Source: Oceanicaulis sp. (GTDB taxonomy: Bacteria > Pseudomonadota > Alphaproteobacteria > Caulobacterales > Maricaulaceae). Taken from it: DNA of 8,043 nt. Location: positions 1 through 8,043 of the forward strand of contig RKRX01000002.1 in NCBI GenBank assembly GCA_007571185.1, written 5' to 3'. A program made the translations under genes and the position numbers. Of the stretch, positions 1 to 6,248 are shown in pieces. The notes beneath the pieces are model-generated. The model was not told the origin of the DNA. It did not search any database and was given only the letters and a program-made list of their open reading frames with translations. Positions within the stretch are counted from its first letter, which is position 1. The number at the start of each line of letters is the position of its first letter.

Positions 1-756
1 AATGGGTCCGTGGCGAAGTTCGGCCGCGCTCAGCGCTTCGGCATGCAACCCGCTTGTTTCCTTGAGCTTCAGAGCGGCCTCTTTTGCGATTCCCAGCCCG
101 GCTCCTCGACTTGTAACAAACAGACTCCCGGCTTTTGAAAGGGTTGGCAACGCAAGCGTCCAGTCGCTGTTCCAGGCTTGATTCAGCAGCGCGGGAAGGG
201 TCTGAAGCGCTTCACGCCCGGCGCTATCCGCGCCTGATGAGAAGGCCAGGGCGGCGAGGGTTGTGAGGGAACATATGAACGATTTTGTCGCCGCCACACT
301 GGTTTCAGGTCCGGCGAGCATGGGGATGGTGGTATCGCAAAGGTCTGCGAGTGGACTATCGGGGGCATTGGTCAGGCCAACGGTCACCGCGCCTCCTTTG
401 CCAGCCATCTCCACAGACCGGAGCAGATCCTCGCTACGGCCAGACTGGGAGACTGCCAGAAACAGGACGTCTTTGAGGTTGAGATCGGCGCCGAAAATCG
501 AGGCTATTGACGGTGAAAATGCGCAGACCTGCTTTCCAAGCGCCGGCTCCAGCAGGTACTTTCCGTAAACGGTGGCATGACTGGAGCTGCCTCTTCCGCA
601 CGTGACGACAGAGTGGATTTTGTCGCTCGCCAACACCTCGGCGACATCGTCGATCACGGCCTGATTCGTCGTGAGTTGTTTTTCGACCCGCAAGGGTGTT
701 TCGGCGGCTTCCAGGAACATTTTGGTCGCGTTCGACGGATCGTGGGTCTTTTGCAT
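1..756 (-). CDS. SIS-domain sugar-phosphate isomerase/deaminase (NagB-II/AgaS-like), 3' end outside window
   Basis: The reverse strand reads open for 252 codons from the ATG at 756 to the window edge, so the C-terminal part is missing (the family is usually about 340-380 residues). Motifs of the GlmS-type isomerase fold appear in order: CGRGSSSHA near residue 54, SQSGRSEDLL near 104, AGPETSVAATKSF near 149, and KEAALKLKETSGLHAEAL followed by ELRHGP at the end. No glutaminase domain precedes them, so this is not full-length GlmS. The SQSGRS form and the neighbouring TonB receptor fit the SIS-type glucosamine-6-phosphate deaminases of nag loci (GlcN6P to fructose-6-phosphate and ammonia, in the cytoplasm). 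A related amino-sugar ketose/aldose isomerase is the alternative. The SIS family is certain; the exact substrate is inferred. It is divergent from the receptor gene, with a palindrome 31 bases upstream of its start. Confidence 0.88.
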   Translation of the reverse strand, partial: MQKTHDPSNATKMFLEAAETPLRVEKQLTTNQAVIDDVAEVLASDKIHSVVTCGRGSSSHATVYGKYLLEPALGKQVCAFSPSIASIFGADLNLKDVLFLAVSQSGRSEDLLRSVEMAGKGGAVTVGLTNAPDSPLADLCDTTIPMLAGPETSVAATKSFICSLTTLAALAFSSGADSAGREALQTLPALLNQAWNSDWTLALPTLSKAGSLFVTSRGAGLGIAKEAALKLKETSGLHAEALSAAELRHGPI

Positions 757-786
757 GGCGGGATTTCTCTATATTGGCCAAAGGGC

Positions 787-809
787 GGATTGTGAATCGG
801 TCACAATCC
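787..809. promoter_or_regulatory. Perfect inverted repeat, probable operator or 5'UTR hairpin of the SIS gene
   Basis: GGATTGTGA (787-795) and TCACAATCC (801-809) are exact reverse complements around a 5-base spacer. The core TGTGA-N5-TCACA resembles a CRP/FNR-family site but has 5 rather than 6 central bases. It begins 31 bases before the SIS gene's ATG, so it lies either at its promoter or in its leader RNA. The symmetry is seen directly; the binding protein is unknown. Confidence 0.55.
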
Positions 810-830
810 TGATTCTCGGTCCTGATTCTC
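808..830. repeat. Short direct repeat next to the palindrome
   Basis: CCTGATTCTC occurs at 808-817 and again at 821-830, a 13-base period, starting at the right arm of the inverted repeat. It could be a second protein-binding array or simple slippage. No function can be assigned. Confidence 0.5.
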
Positions 831-1089
831 AATGTCGTTACGAAACATGCAATTAGTCTTATAAAGGTATCTTTGATCGGACACAACATTCAATAAATGG
901 TATTATATAGATATTAGTAATTGGATACAATACCAGAGCAGGTTGGGAGAGGACGTCTGTGCAAACCGGTATTGAAATCATCTCGATGATATCAAGTTAT
1001 CACATTGTGTCTTATGAACAAATTTAATCACGATTGACCGACTGAAAAAACTCTCTTGCCAGCCGTGGGAAAAAATGTCATATCCCGGT

Positions 1090-1136
1090 TTGACACAAAT
1101 CTCGTGATTTGGTACTAATAATTGGTAGTACGTACC
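1090..1136 (+). promoter_or_regulatory. Promoter and GntR-type operator of the TonB-dependent receptor gene
   Basis: TTGACA at 1090-1095 is a perfect sigma-70 -35 box. ACTAAT at 1114-1119 is a moderate -10 with an 18-base spacer. Overlapping and following the -10 are TGGTACTA (1110-1117) and TGGTAGTA (1123-1130). GGTA (1124-1127) and TACC (1133-1136) form an inverted repeat around GTACG. TGGTA/TACCA half-sites are typical of GntR-family repressors, including NagQ-type regulators of GlcNAc genes. Their position over the -10 and the expected start of transcription fits repression relieved by the sugar. The boxes are visible; the regulator's identity is inferred. Confidence 0.5.
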
Positions 1137-1176
1137 CATAACACACCCGAATCAGGATCAACCCAGGGAGAGAATC

Positions 1177-3942
1177 ATGGCGGTAAAAACAAAAGATATG
1201 CACAGGTTGATGTGTCTGGCGCTTTGTTCCGGGCTCGTACTTCCTGCAGGGGCGCTGGCCCAGGAACAGCCGGACGAGGATGAGCGGGAAGAGGAAGTCG
1301 ATACCATTGAGGTGACCGGCTACCGATCTACGCTGAAAAAGAACCTCGATATCAAGAAGAATTCCGACGCCATCGTTGACGCCATTTCCGCTGAAGACGT
1401 GGGGCTTGATGATATTAACGTCGGCGACGCCTTGCAGCGCATCCCCGGCGTTCAGGTGGAAAGGGACGAGCGGACCGGTGAGAGCACCCGGGTCAGCATT
1501 CGCGGCACCGCACCGCACCTCAATCGCATATTGCTCAATAACCAGCAGATCGCATCGGCTTCATCGAGCAATCGGATCGGTGAACTCCGTGACCGGAGTT
1601 TCAACTACTCCATATTGCCGACCGAGCTTATCGAAACGCTGGAAGTCTATAAATCGGCGGAAGCCAATGTTGATGAGGGCTCTATTGGCGGGACGGTGGT
1701 TGTCCGTACACGTCACCCCCTTGATGCGGATGCAAACTCTGGTGGATTGACCGCAAGGTTTTTCAACTTTGAGAACGCCAACGTCAACAAGCCGCACGTA
1801 TCCGGTTTGTATAGCTGGAAAAATGACAACGAGACGTTCGGTTTCAATCTGTCGTACACCTACAAGGAAAGCGCGACATCGCTCGACTCAAAGCGCAATC
1901 TTCGCGGGTATTTCTGGCCTCGAGATCTTAACGGCGATGGAGAACTTGAACGTCTCCCTGTTGCTCCCGCCGCGAATCGGTATACCAGCGACTACGACCT
2001 CTCCACACCTTTTGTGACAGTGCAGTATCAGCCCAATGACAGTCTGGATTTTGTGTTCAAAGCCCTGCGTTCTGTGACAAATCACCAGTCGCAGGGAATC
2101 CTGACCGAAGGTTTTGCTTCCTTGGCTTTCCTGCTGACTCCCGCAGCACAGCGCGAGGGGGTTGTCATTGAAGACGGGACCGTGGTTTCCGCCGCAAACC
2201 TGTCCTGTTGCTCTGCCCTTCCCGGTATAGGATTGCAGGCGGCGCAGTACGGTACTGGAGCCTACCAGGGGCAGGTCGAAACCACCGCGTTTGATCTGGC
2301 AGGCACGTGGGAGGGCGATAGTGTCACACTGGCTCTCCAGGCCGGGCATAGCTATGCTGAGGGCTATGCAGAGGATATGAGCGCTGACTTCGGTGCCCGT
2401 TCAAGTCTTGATTTTGATTTGTCCACGGGTGTGTTGGAAATGACACTGGGCGATGTCGCGCCACAAGACTATGCGCTTTCCAACACTTTTGTGAACGACA
2501 TCTATAATGGTTCTGATGACACCTATTTTCAGGCTGACCTGGAGTACGACCTGAACAACAGTTTCATCTCAAGCATAGAGGTCGGCTTCAAGTGGCGCGA
2601 CCACAACAAATCTGCAAACCGGAGGAAGCGTGATTTTGACGAGCAGACCCGGTTTGACCCTGATGGTTCGGGAGTTATAGGAACAACCTTGGCTGAATTT
2701 GCGGGGACGCCCATTACGAACTTCAAGATTGGTGATCCGCCCACCGGCCTGTGGCGTTTTTCCATATCCCGTCTCCGCGAATGGCAGGACGCCCGGCCAG
2801 AGGTGGAAGGCACCGCTAACAGGTCATGGGATAGTCCGCAAGAGCGTTACAGGTTGAACGAAGCGATTTATGCGGCCTATCTGAAGGCCAATTTTGAGAC
2901 CTACGATTTCCGGGGCAATCTGGGCATACGGGCGGTTCAGACCAGCACAACCTCGAGACTTCCCGTGTACCAAGGGCCTATCTGGGCTCCGACCTATGTG
3001 GAGACCATGTCGTTTTCAAACGAGTACACCGACATCCTGCCCAGCCTCAATGTCAACTATGTTGGGCTTGACGATGTGATCTTGCGCTTCGCCGCAGCAA
3101 GGGTGATCGGGCGTCCAAATTACGGCAATTTAAGTCCACAGGAAAGCCGTACCTGCGAGAATGCTGCGAATGACTTGGGATATGAATGCGGTGGGTCTGG
3201 AGGTAATCCGGATTTGCAGCCTTTCCGCCTGAACCAGTATGATGTTGCGGCGGAATGGTATATGGATGACTACTCGTATCTGGCCGTGGGCTTGTTCCGT
3301 AAGGACATCGAGTCGTATATCACGACAGAGTCGACCAATGTCATTCGGGAATGGGTGGTTTCGGGTTTCAGTTCCGGCACGCCTGTATCTGAGCAGCGTG
3401 AGTTTGAACTCATAACGCCCGTAAACAGCGGTCTTGGCGGTGTGATCCAGGGCTTCGAGATCAGCTATCAGCAAGATCTGTTTCATGGCTTCGGTGTCCG
3501 GGCCAATTACACATATGCAAATGCGGACCTCGAAGAAACGCCCGAACAGATTGAGGCGGGCGAAGAGGAAATTCTCCTCGACCACTCGGAAAACACCTAC
3601 AACGCCTCTGTGTTCTACCAGGGCTATCGCGGCAGTTCGGATTTGTTCCGGCGCCTGGCGGTCAGGCTGTCGTACACGTTCCGGTCGGAGTATCGTTACA
3701 ATATAGGCGCTGTCGCACGTGGGTTGACCGGTTTCAGGGATGGTTTTGGCCAGTTCGACTTGAACGCCAACTATGCGCTCACGAACAATGTCGAGCTGAC
3801 CTTCCAGGGCATCAACCTGACTGATAACGAGATCAACTGGTATGCGAGCCGCGATGACGCGGTGAACATAGACCGTGGCCGCCCCCTGGGTCGCTTTAAC
3901 CACGGACGTCGATACGGCTTCGGACTGAAAACGAAGTTCTAG
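1177..3942 (+). CDS. TonB-dependent outer-membrane receptor, probably for GlcNAc/chito-oligosaccharides
   Basis: A complete 921-residue receptor. ATG 1177 is preceded by AGGGAGA (1165-1171). A signal peptide covers residues 1-28 and ends ALA before Q29. A TonB box, DTIEVTG, lies at 42-48. The plug domain spans about 60-185 (DALQRIPGVQVER, VSIRG, LETLEVYKSAEA, GSIGGTVVVRT). The rest forms a 22-strand barrel ending in aromatic F921 after GRRYGFGLKTKF, the normal outer-membrane assembly signal. Cysteine pairs C344/C345 and C660/C671 lie in likely surface loops. A calcium-loop-like DLNGDGELE is at 250-258 and DPDGSG at 494-499. The family carries substrates across the outer membrane using TonB-ExbBD energy. 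The receptor call is certain. The substrate is inferred from the divergent SIS-type deaminase and the GntR-like operator, as in NagP receptors of nag loci. Confidence 0.95.
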   Translation: MAVKTKDMHRLMCLALCSGLVLPAGALAQEQPDEDEREEEVDTIEVTGYRSTLKKNLDIKKNSDAIVDAISAEDVGLDDINVGDALQRIPGVQVERDERTGESTRVSIRGTAPHLNRILLNNQQIASASSSNRIGELRDRSFNYSILPTELIETLEVYKSAEANVDEGSIGGTVVVRTRHPLDADANSGGLTARFFNFENANVNKPHVSGLYSWKNDNETFGFNLSYTYKESATSLDSKRNLRGYFWPRDLNGDGELERLPVAPAANRYTSDYDLSTPFVTVQYQPNDSLDFVFKALRSVTNHQSQGILTEGFASLAFLLTPAAQREGVVIEDGTVVSAANLSCCSALPGIGLQAAQYGTGAYQGQVETTAFDLAGTWEGDSVTLALQAGHSYAEGYAEDMSADFGARSSLDFDLSTGVLEMTLGDVAPQDYALSNTFVNDIYNGSDDTYFQADLEYDLNNSFISSIEVGFKWRDHNKSANRRKRDFDEQTRFDPDGSGVIGTTLAEFAGTPITNFKIGDPPTGLWRFSISRLREWQDARPEVEGTANRSWDSPQERYRLNEAIYAAYLKANFETYDFRGNLGIRAVQTSTTSRLPVYQGPIWAPTYVETMSFSNEYTDILPSLNVNYVGLDDVILRFAAARVIGRPNYGNLSPQESRTCENAANDLGYECGGSGGNPDLQPFRLNQYDVAAEWYMDDYSYLAVGLFRKDIESYITTESTNVIREWVVSGFSSGTPVSEQREFELITPVNSGLGGVIQGFEISYQQDLFHGFGVRANYTYANADLEETPEQIEAGEEEILLDHSENTYNASVFYQGYRGSSDLFRRLAVRLSYTFRSEYRYNIGAVARGLTGFRDGFGQFDLNANYALTNNVELTFQGINLTDNEINWYASRDDAVNIDRGRPLGRFNHGRRYGFGLKTKF

Positions 3943-3984
3943 ACCGACCGCATCAGTACCACGTGTATGTGTGTTGATTTTATG

Positions 3985-4013
3985 CGTCCCGGGCATTCTT
4001 GATGCCCGGGACG
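3985..4013 (+). terminator. Hairpin terminator of the receptor gene
   Basis: A perfect 12-bp stem, CGTCCCGGGCAT (3985-3996) paired with ATGCCCGGGACG (4002-4013), closes a TCTTG loop 43 bases after the receptor stop. No strong T-tract follows (GTGTGCGTTTAG), so it may act as a transcript-end stabiliser or an imperfect intrinsic terminator. Because it is symmetric, it would also separate the array from the receptor gene. Confidence 0.75.
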
Positions 4014-4042
4014 TGTGCGTTTAGAGATAACCAACCGAAACC

Positions 4043-4142
4043 ACCCTCCAGTGCGAAACCCGCAAACATGCCCGAACCGGTCGATTTCAGGCCCAAACAG
4101 AGGGAGAATGCAGCCTTGATCCGCATGCTGCCGTGTGCTGTG
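4043..4142 (+). repeat. Partial spacer repeat R0 in front of module A
   Basis: This stretch matches the second half of spacers R1-R3: a CCCTCCAGTGCGAAACC leader (4044-4060), then CCGAACCGGTCGATTTCAGG, and then an AGCCTTGATCCGCAT block shared with R3. Its leader agrees at 15 of 17 bases with the bases just before the Rpn gene (7927-7943). In the frame ending at 4190 it reads FRPK... then ALIRMLP, which loosely recalls the F-R...LLR..LP start of Rpn proteins. It lacks a start codon at the equivalent place, so I treat it as a decayed fragment and not a gene. Confidence 0.55.
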
Positions 4143-4168
4143 CCTGGAGGCAACGGAAGAAGGAACAG

Positions 4169-4459
4169 GTGGACATCTTATCCATCGTGATTGAACTTCT
4201 AGTCGGTGTCGTTGTGGGTATCTTCGTGGGTATGTTCCTTGAGTGGCGCAAAAAGAAGCGGCGTCTCTCTGTTGAGGTTCAGCGGTATCAAAACACCTCT
4301 GATGCAAATTTTGCGGCGGTTCTGGAAGTGCTGAAACAGCTTGCCGTCGCAGCACTTGACAAGGATAAAGTTCAAAAGGTACAAGATAGCACTGTGCGGG
4401 ATGCAAATACCGAGGACACCTCGCCTACCCTTGGAGATGGAGGTCACTGTGATGACTAA
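4169..4459 (+). CDS. Module A gene 1: small glycine-zipper membrane protein, intact
   Basis: 96 residues from GTG 4169, with AAGGA at 4160-4164. This start is chosen because the paralogue in module C begins with ATG at the same place (MDIFSIVI against here (M)DILSIVI). One transmembrane helix spans about residues 3-26, with glycines at 13, 17 and 21 in a GxxxGxxxG pattern. It is followed directly by RKKKRR, which predicts a periplasmic N-terminus and a cytoplasmic C-terminal tail. The tail is helical and charged to about residue 75, then polar to a GDGGHCDD end. The last 8 bases overlap gene 2 of the module, implying translational coupling. I do not recognise the family. It is the only copy of gene 1 without a disruption. 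An oligomeric membrane anchor for the gene 2 product is a guess. Confidence 0.72.
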   Translation: MDILSIVIELLVGVVVGIFVGMFLEWRKKKRRLSVEVQRYQNTSDANFAAVLEVLKQLAVAALDKDKVQKVQDSTVRDANTEDTSPTLGDGGHCDD

Positions 4460-4724
4460 CCTCTGGAATTCCCCTCATAACCCGTTCTCGTCCTCCAAAT
4501 CGTCGCCTTCGGATCGTAATAAAAATCGCCCGGAAACGATTGATGAGATCATCAACACATTTCGGGACGCGGTCCAAAAAAATAGTGAGAGGAACCACCT
4601 TCTGATCGAGGCCCTTGAGGACATAGCTCGATTTAAGGCTACGCCGGATGCAACAAGCGGTCATATCTTGACCAAGATCGAGACCCTTGAGAGTATGGCT
4701 CAATCCAAGACGAACGAGAAGTGA
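4452..4724 (+). CDS. Module A gene 2: small soluble helical protein, long form
   Basis: 90 residues from ATG 4452, with GGAGG at 4439-4443 inside the end of gene 1. An in-frame ATG at 4437 is too close to the binding site to be preferred. The protein starts MTNLWNSP, then a serine-rich SSSKSS stretch, a basic RNKNRP link, and a charged amphipathic helix (TIDEIINTFRDAVQKNSERN, LLIEALEDIA). No signal peptide or membrane segment is present. Compared with copies B-D it has 24 extra residues, because the LIEALEDIA segment is followed 72 bases later by a related KIETLESMA. The family is not recognised. The same overlap with gene 1 in every module suggests that the two products act as a pair. Confidence 0.72.
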   Translation: MTNLWNSPHNPFSSSKSSPSDRNKNRPETIDEIINTFRDAVQKNSERNHLLIEALEDIARFKATPDATSGHILTKIETLESMAQSKTNEK

Positions 4725-5006
4725 AACGAGAGAGTCCGGCCTGAAGCGTGTCATCCAGACCCAGGCGGGATGTGACGGGTCTGGTCACAACTGCTTTGAG
4801 CCGATCAGATACCCGTTTGTCAACTTCCTGTTTCTTGTCGGCGCTTCGATTGACAGGACTGCCCCGCCAGTAGGGAGCCTGTGAGTGATACTCGCAAGGC
4901 CGAACATGTCCGGGCGGTTGATTTCAGGCCCAAATAGGGGTAGGGCTTGACCATGGCGGACCGCGCATTATCGTGTGCCATACCAAGACAATGAAGGGAG
5001 AGACAG
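4725..5006 (+). repeat. Spacer repeat R1 between modules A and B
   Basis: This 282-base spacer is repeated as R2 and, in a more diverged form, R3. Conserved landmarks in order are: a hairpin CCAGACCC (4755-4762)/GGGTCTGG (4777-4784); a competing hairpin TGTGAC (4771-4776)/GTCACA (4784-4789); TGTCAA (4818-4823) and TTGACA (4850-4855); a CCCGCCAGT-type leader; and a short reading frame from GTG 4881 to the stop at 4937 that begins VSDTRK. TTGACA has no credible -10 at the right distance. The 5' half holds no convincing gene. The 3' half aligns with the start of the Rpn gene at 7945. Confidence 0.75.
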
Positions 5007-5386
5007 ATGGATGTTGTGGGTATCGTATCTATTGGAGTGGGAATCCTCGGTATTGTGATGGGTATCCTATCGGAGAGAAGGCGTGATCAGAGGAGCAAGA
5101 GCATCGGTTAAAGGAGCAAGAGCATCGGAGAGTGTTGGAAACGTATTTAGAAACGCTTAGTAGGACTCGTGAGGATATGTCTAATGTTGCTAAAGAAGTG
5201 ACGGCGGGTGGTGGCGATGATCCTGTCCGCCTTACGGCCGAAGCCGTCCGTAATCTCACTAAGCTCATTCTCGAGGATCAAGATCAACAGGAACAAGGTA
5301 GCCAAGGTAACACTAACACTGCGCGGGGCGTGGCTACCAAAAGCGCCTCGCTTCCTTCTGAAAATGGAGATCGCCATGATGGCTAA
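5007..5386 (+). pseudogene. Module B gene 1: membrane protein gene broken by a frameshift
   Basis: ATG 5007 follows AAGGGAG (4994-5000). It encodes MDVVGIVSIGVGILGIVMG, a glycine-rich transmembrane helix, then ERRRDQ. The frame stops at 5111 after 34 residues. The homologous tail continues in another frame from about 5087 to the stop at 5386 (EEQEHRLKEQEHRRVLE, then NVAKEV, ending ASLPSENGDRHDG). The span is 380 bases, one short of a multiple of three, so a single lost base (for example a G in the CAG-AGGAG run at 5088-5095) explains the break. The tail alone could start at GTG 5132 and give 84 residues, but it would lack the membrane anchor. The intact product would have been about 126 residues. 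A sequencing error cannot be excluded. Confidence 0.65.
5091..5128 (+). repeat. 21-base in-frame tandem duplication encoding one coiled-coil heptad
   Basis: AGGAGCAAGAGCATCGG occurs at 5091-5107 and 5112-5128, a period of 21 bases. In the tail frame of module B gene 1 this encodes EEQEHRL then KEQEHRR, exactly seven residues per copy. It adds one heptad to a charged, probably coiled-coil, segment just after the membrane anchor. Confidence 0.7.
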
Positions 5387-5579
5387 CTTCTGGAATTTCT
5401 CTCGTAACCTGTCCCCGTCCTCCAAATCGTCGCCCTTGGATCGTGATGAAGATCGCTTGGGCGCGACTGATGATGTCCTCAAAAAACTTGGAGCGGCGGT
5501 AGAAGAAAATAAAGCGAATAGCCAAATTCTGGCCGAGGCCCTCAGGAGTATAGCTGCATCCAAGGCGAACAAGGAATGA
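5379..5579 (+). CDS. Module B gene 2: small soluble helical protein, intact
   Basis: 66 residues from ATG 5379 (or 67 from the adjacent ATG 5376), with GGAGA at 5366-5370 and the start inside the last codons of gene 1 (stop 5386). It begins MANFWN, has a SPSSKSS serine stretch, an acidic-basic link (DRDEDR), and a helix DDVLKKLGAAVEENKANSQILAEALRSIA, and ends SKANKE. It is clearly the paralogue of the module A and C second genes: same start, serine patch, EAL motif and C-terminus. It lacks the 24-residue insertion of A. Its frame is open although the gene before it is frameshifted. The tail of gene 1 still reads through the overlap, so coupled translation could persist. Function unknown. Confidence 0.7.
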   Translation: MANFWNFSRNLSPSSKSSPLDRDEDRLGATDDVLKKLGAAVEENKANSQILAEALRSIAASKANKE

Positions 5580-5860
5580 AACAGAAGGGTCCGACCTGAG
5601 GTGTGTCGTCCAGACCTAGGCGGGATGTGACGGGTCTGGTCACAACTGCTTTGAGCCAATCAGATACCCGTTTGTCAACTTCCTGATCCCTTGTCGGCGC
5701 CTCGATTGACAGGACTGCCCCGCCAGTAGGGAACCTGTGAGTGATACTCGCAAGGCCGAACGTGTCCGAACCGGTCGATTCCGAGTCTGGATAAGGATAG
5801 GATGAGCCTTGGTCCGCATACCGTCGCGTGCCATGCTGAGGCAGTGAGCAGGGTGAACAG
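5580..5860 (+). repeat. Spacer repeat R2 between modules B and C
   Basis: A 281-base near-copy of R1. The hairpin arms CCAGACCT (5610-5617)/GGGTCTGG (5632-5639) and the competing TGTGAC (5626-5631)/GTCACA (5639-5644) are kept; the one arm change is tolerated as a G-T pair. TTGACA is at 5706-5711. The leader CCCGCCAGTAGGGAACCT (5719-5736) is followed by GTG 5737, opening a 22-codon frame (VSDTRKAERVRTG) that stops at 5805. No gene is evident elsewhere in the spacer. Confidence 0.75.
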
Positions 5861-6151
5861 ATGGACATCTTCTCTATTGTGATTCAATTTATTATTGGTG
5901 TCGCTGTGGGTATCACCGTGGGGACGTTTCTTCAGTGGCGCGCTGACGCTGGGGAGAGAGAGCGTTTGTTAGGGGAGCGAGACCGTCTGTCGGAAGCCAG
6001 CTATAAGGTATCGAAAGGGCTTGATGAGGATCGTCGGAATGTTTCTGAAGCTGCTGGTAAAGTACTGATGGGGGTGACAGAGGCGGCAGGTGATGACTAT
6101 GATCTGACCATCAGGGTCAGGGCTGGAAGTGTCCATAGTCTCACTTTCTAG
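5861..6151 (+). CDS. Module C gene 1: membrane protein, shortened by an in-frame amber codon
   Basis: 96 residues from ATG 5861; the upstream AGGGTG is only a weak ribosome binding site. The transmembrane helix spans residues 3-26 with glycines at 13, 17 and 21, the same positions as in module A gene 1, then WRADAGERERLLGERDRL and a helical tail. Translation ends at TAG 6149-6151. Past that codon the same frame continues with DQDRQKQGNQGN and ASLPSGNGDRHDG to the stop at 6254-6256, matching the tail of module B gene 1. Module B has GAG where C has TAG. So C encodes either a truncated protein or one completed by readthrough (131 residues counting without the amber position). The truncation uncouples it from gene 2, whose start lies 98 bases downstream. 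Family unrecognised. Confidence 0.6.
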   Translation: MDIFSIVIQFIIGVAVGITVGTFLQWRADAGERERLLGERDRLSEASYKVSKGLDEDRRNVSEAAGKVLMGVTEAAGDDYDLTIRVRAGSVHSLTF

Positions 6152-6248
6152 GATCAAGATCGACAAAAACAAGGTAACCAAGGTAATACTGCGCGGGGTG
6201 CGACAGCCGGAGGCGCCTCGCTTCCCTCTGGAAATGGAGATCGTCATG

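Larger units (their letters stand above)
757..1176. other. Divergent intergenic regulatory region
   Basis: These 420 bases separate the two divergent amino-sugar genes and hold no convincing gene. The short frames crossing them have no good ribosome binding site and overlap regulatory repeats. The stretch is clearly more AT-rich than its flanks, especially 840-1040. It contains a perfect inverted repeat at 787-809, a 13-base direct repeat at 808-830, scattered TGGTAT/ATACCA half-sites at 898-903 and 930-935, and a consensus -35 with overlapping TGGTA repeats at 1090-1136. Confidence 0.7.

Noticed and set aside
434..889. 151-codon minus-strand frame overlapping the SIS gene
   Set aside because: It lies in another frame over the SIS coding sequence and runs into the AT-rich divergent region; the SIS frame has clear family motifs.
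1078..1518. 146-codon minus-strand frame over the receptor start
   Set aside because: It covers the promoter, signal peptide and plug codons of the receptor in antisense; no family resemblance.
3130..3996. 288-codon open frame on the minus strand opposite the receptor gene
   Set aside because: It is wholly antisense to a confidently coding region, has no recognisable domain and ends in the terminator hairpin; an open antisense frame is common in genes of this composition.
4850..4880. Promoter in each spacer based on the conserved TTGACA
   Set aside because: No reasonable -10 box lies 15-19 bases downstream in R1, R2 or R3 (the region reads GC-rich, TAGGGA or similar), so the hexamer alone is not enough.
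4687..4884. 65-codon plus-strand frame across spacer R1
   Set aside because: The equivalent frame is broken in R2 by an early stop and overlaps module A gene 2 at its start, so it is not conserved as coding.
5542..5887. Minus-strand frames across spacer R2 (for example one reading DKRVSDWLKAVVTRP)
   Set aside because: R1 and R3 keep a related antisense frame but R2 carries a one-base length difference in the middle, and no ribosome binding sites are seen; more likely a by-product of repeat conservation.
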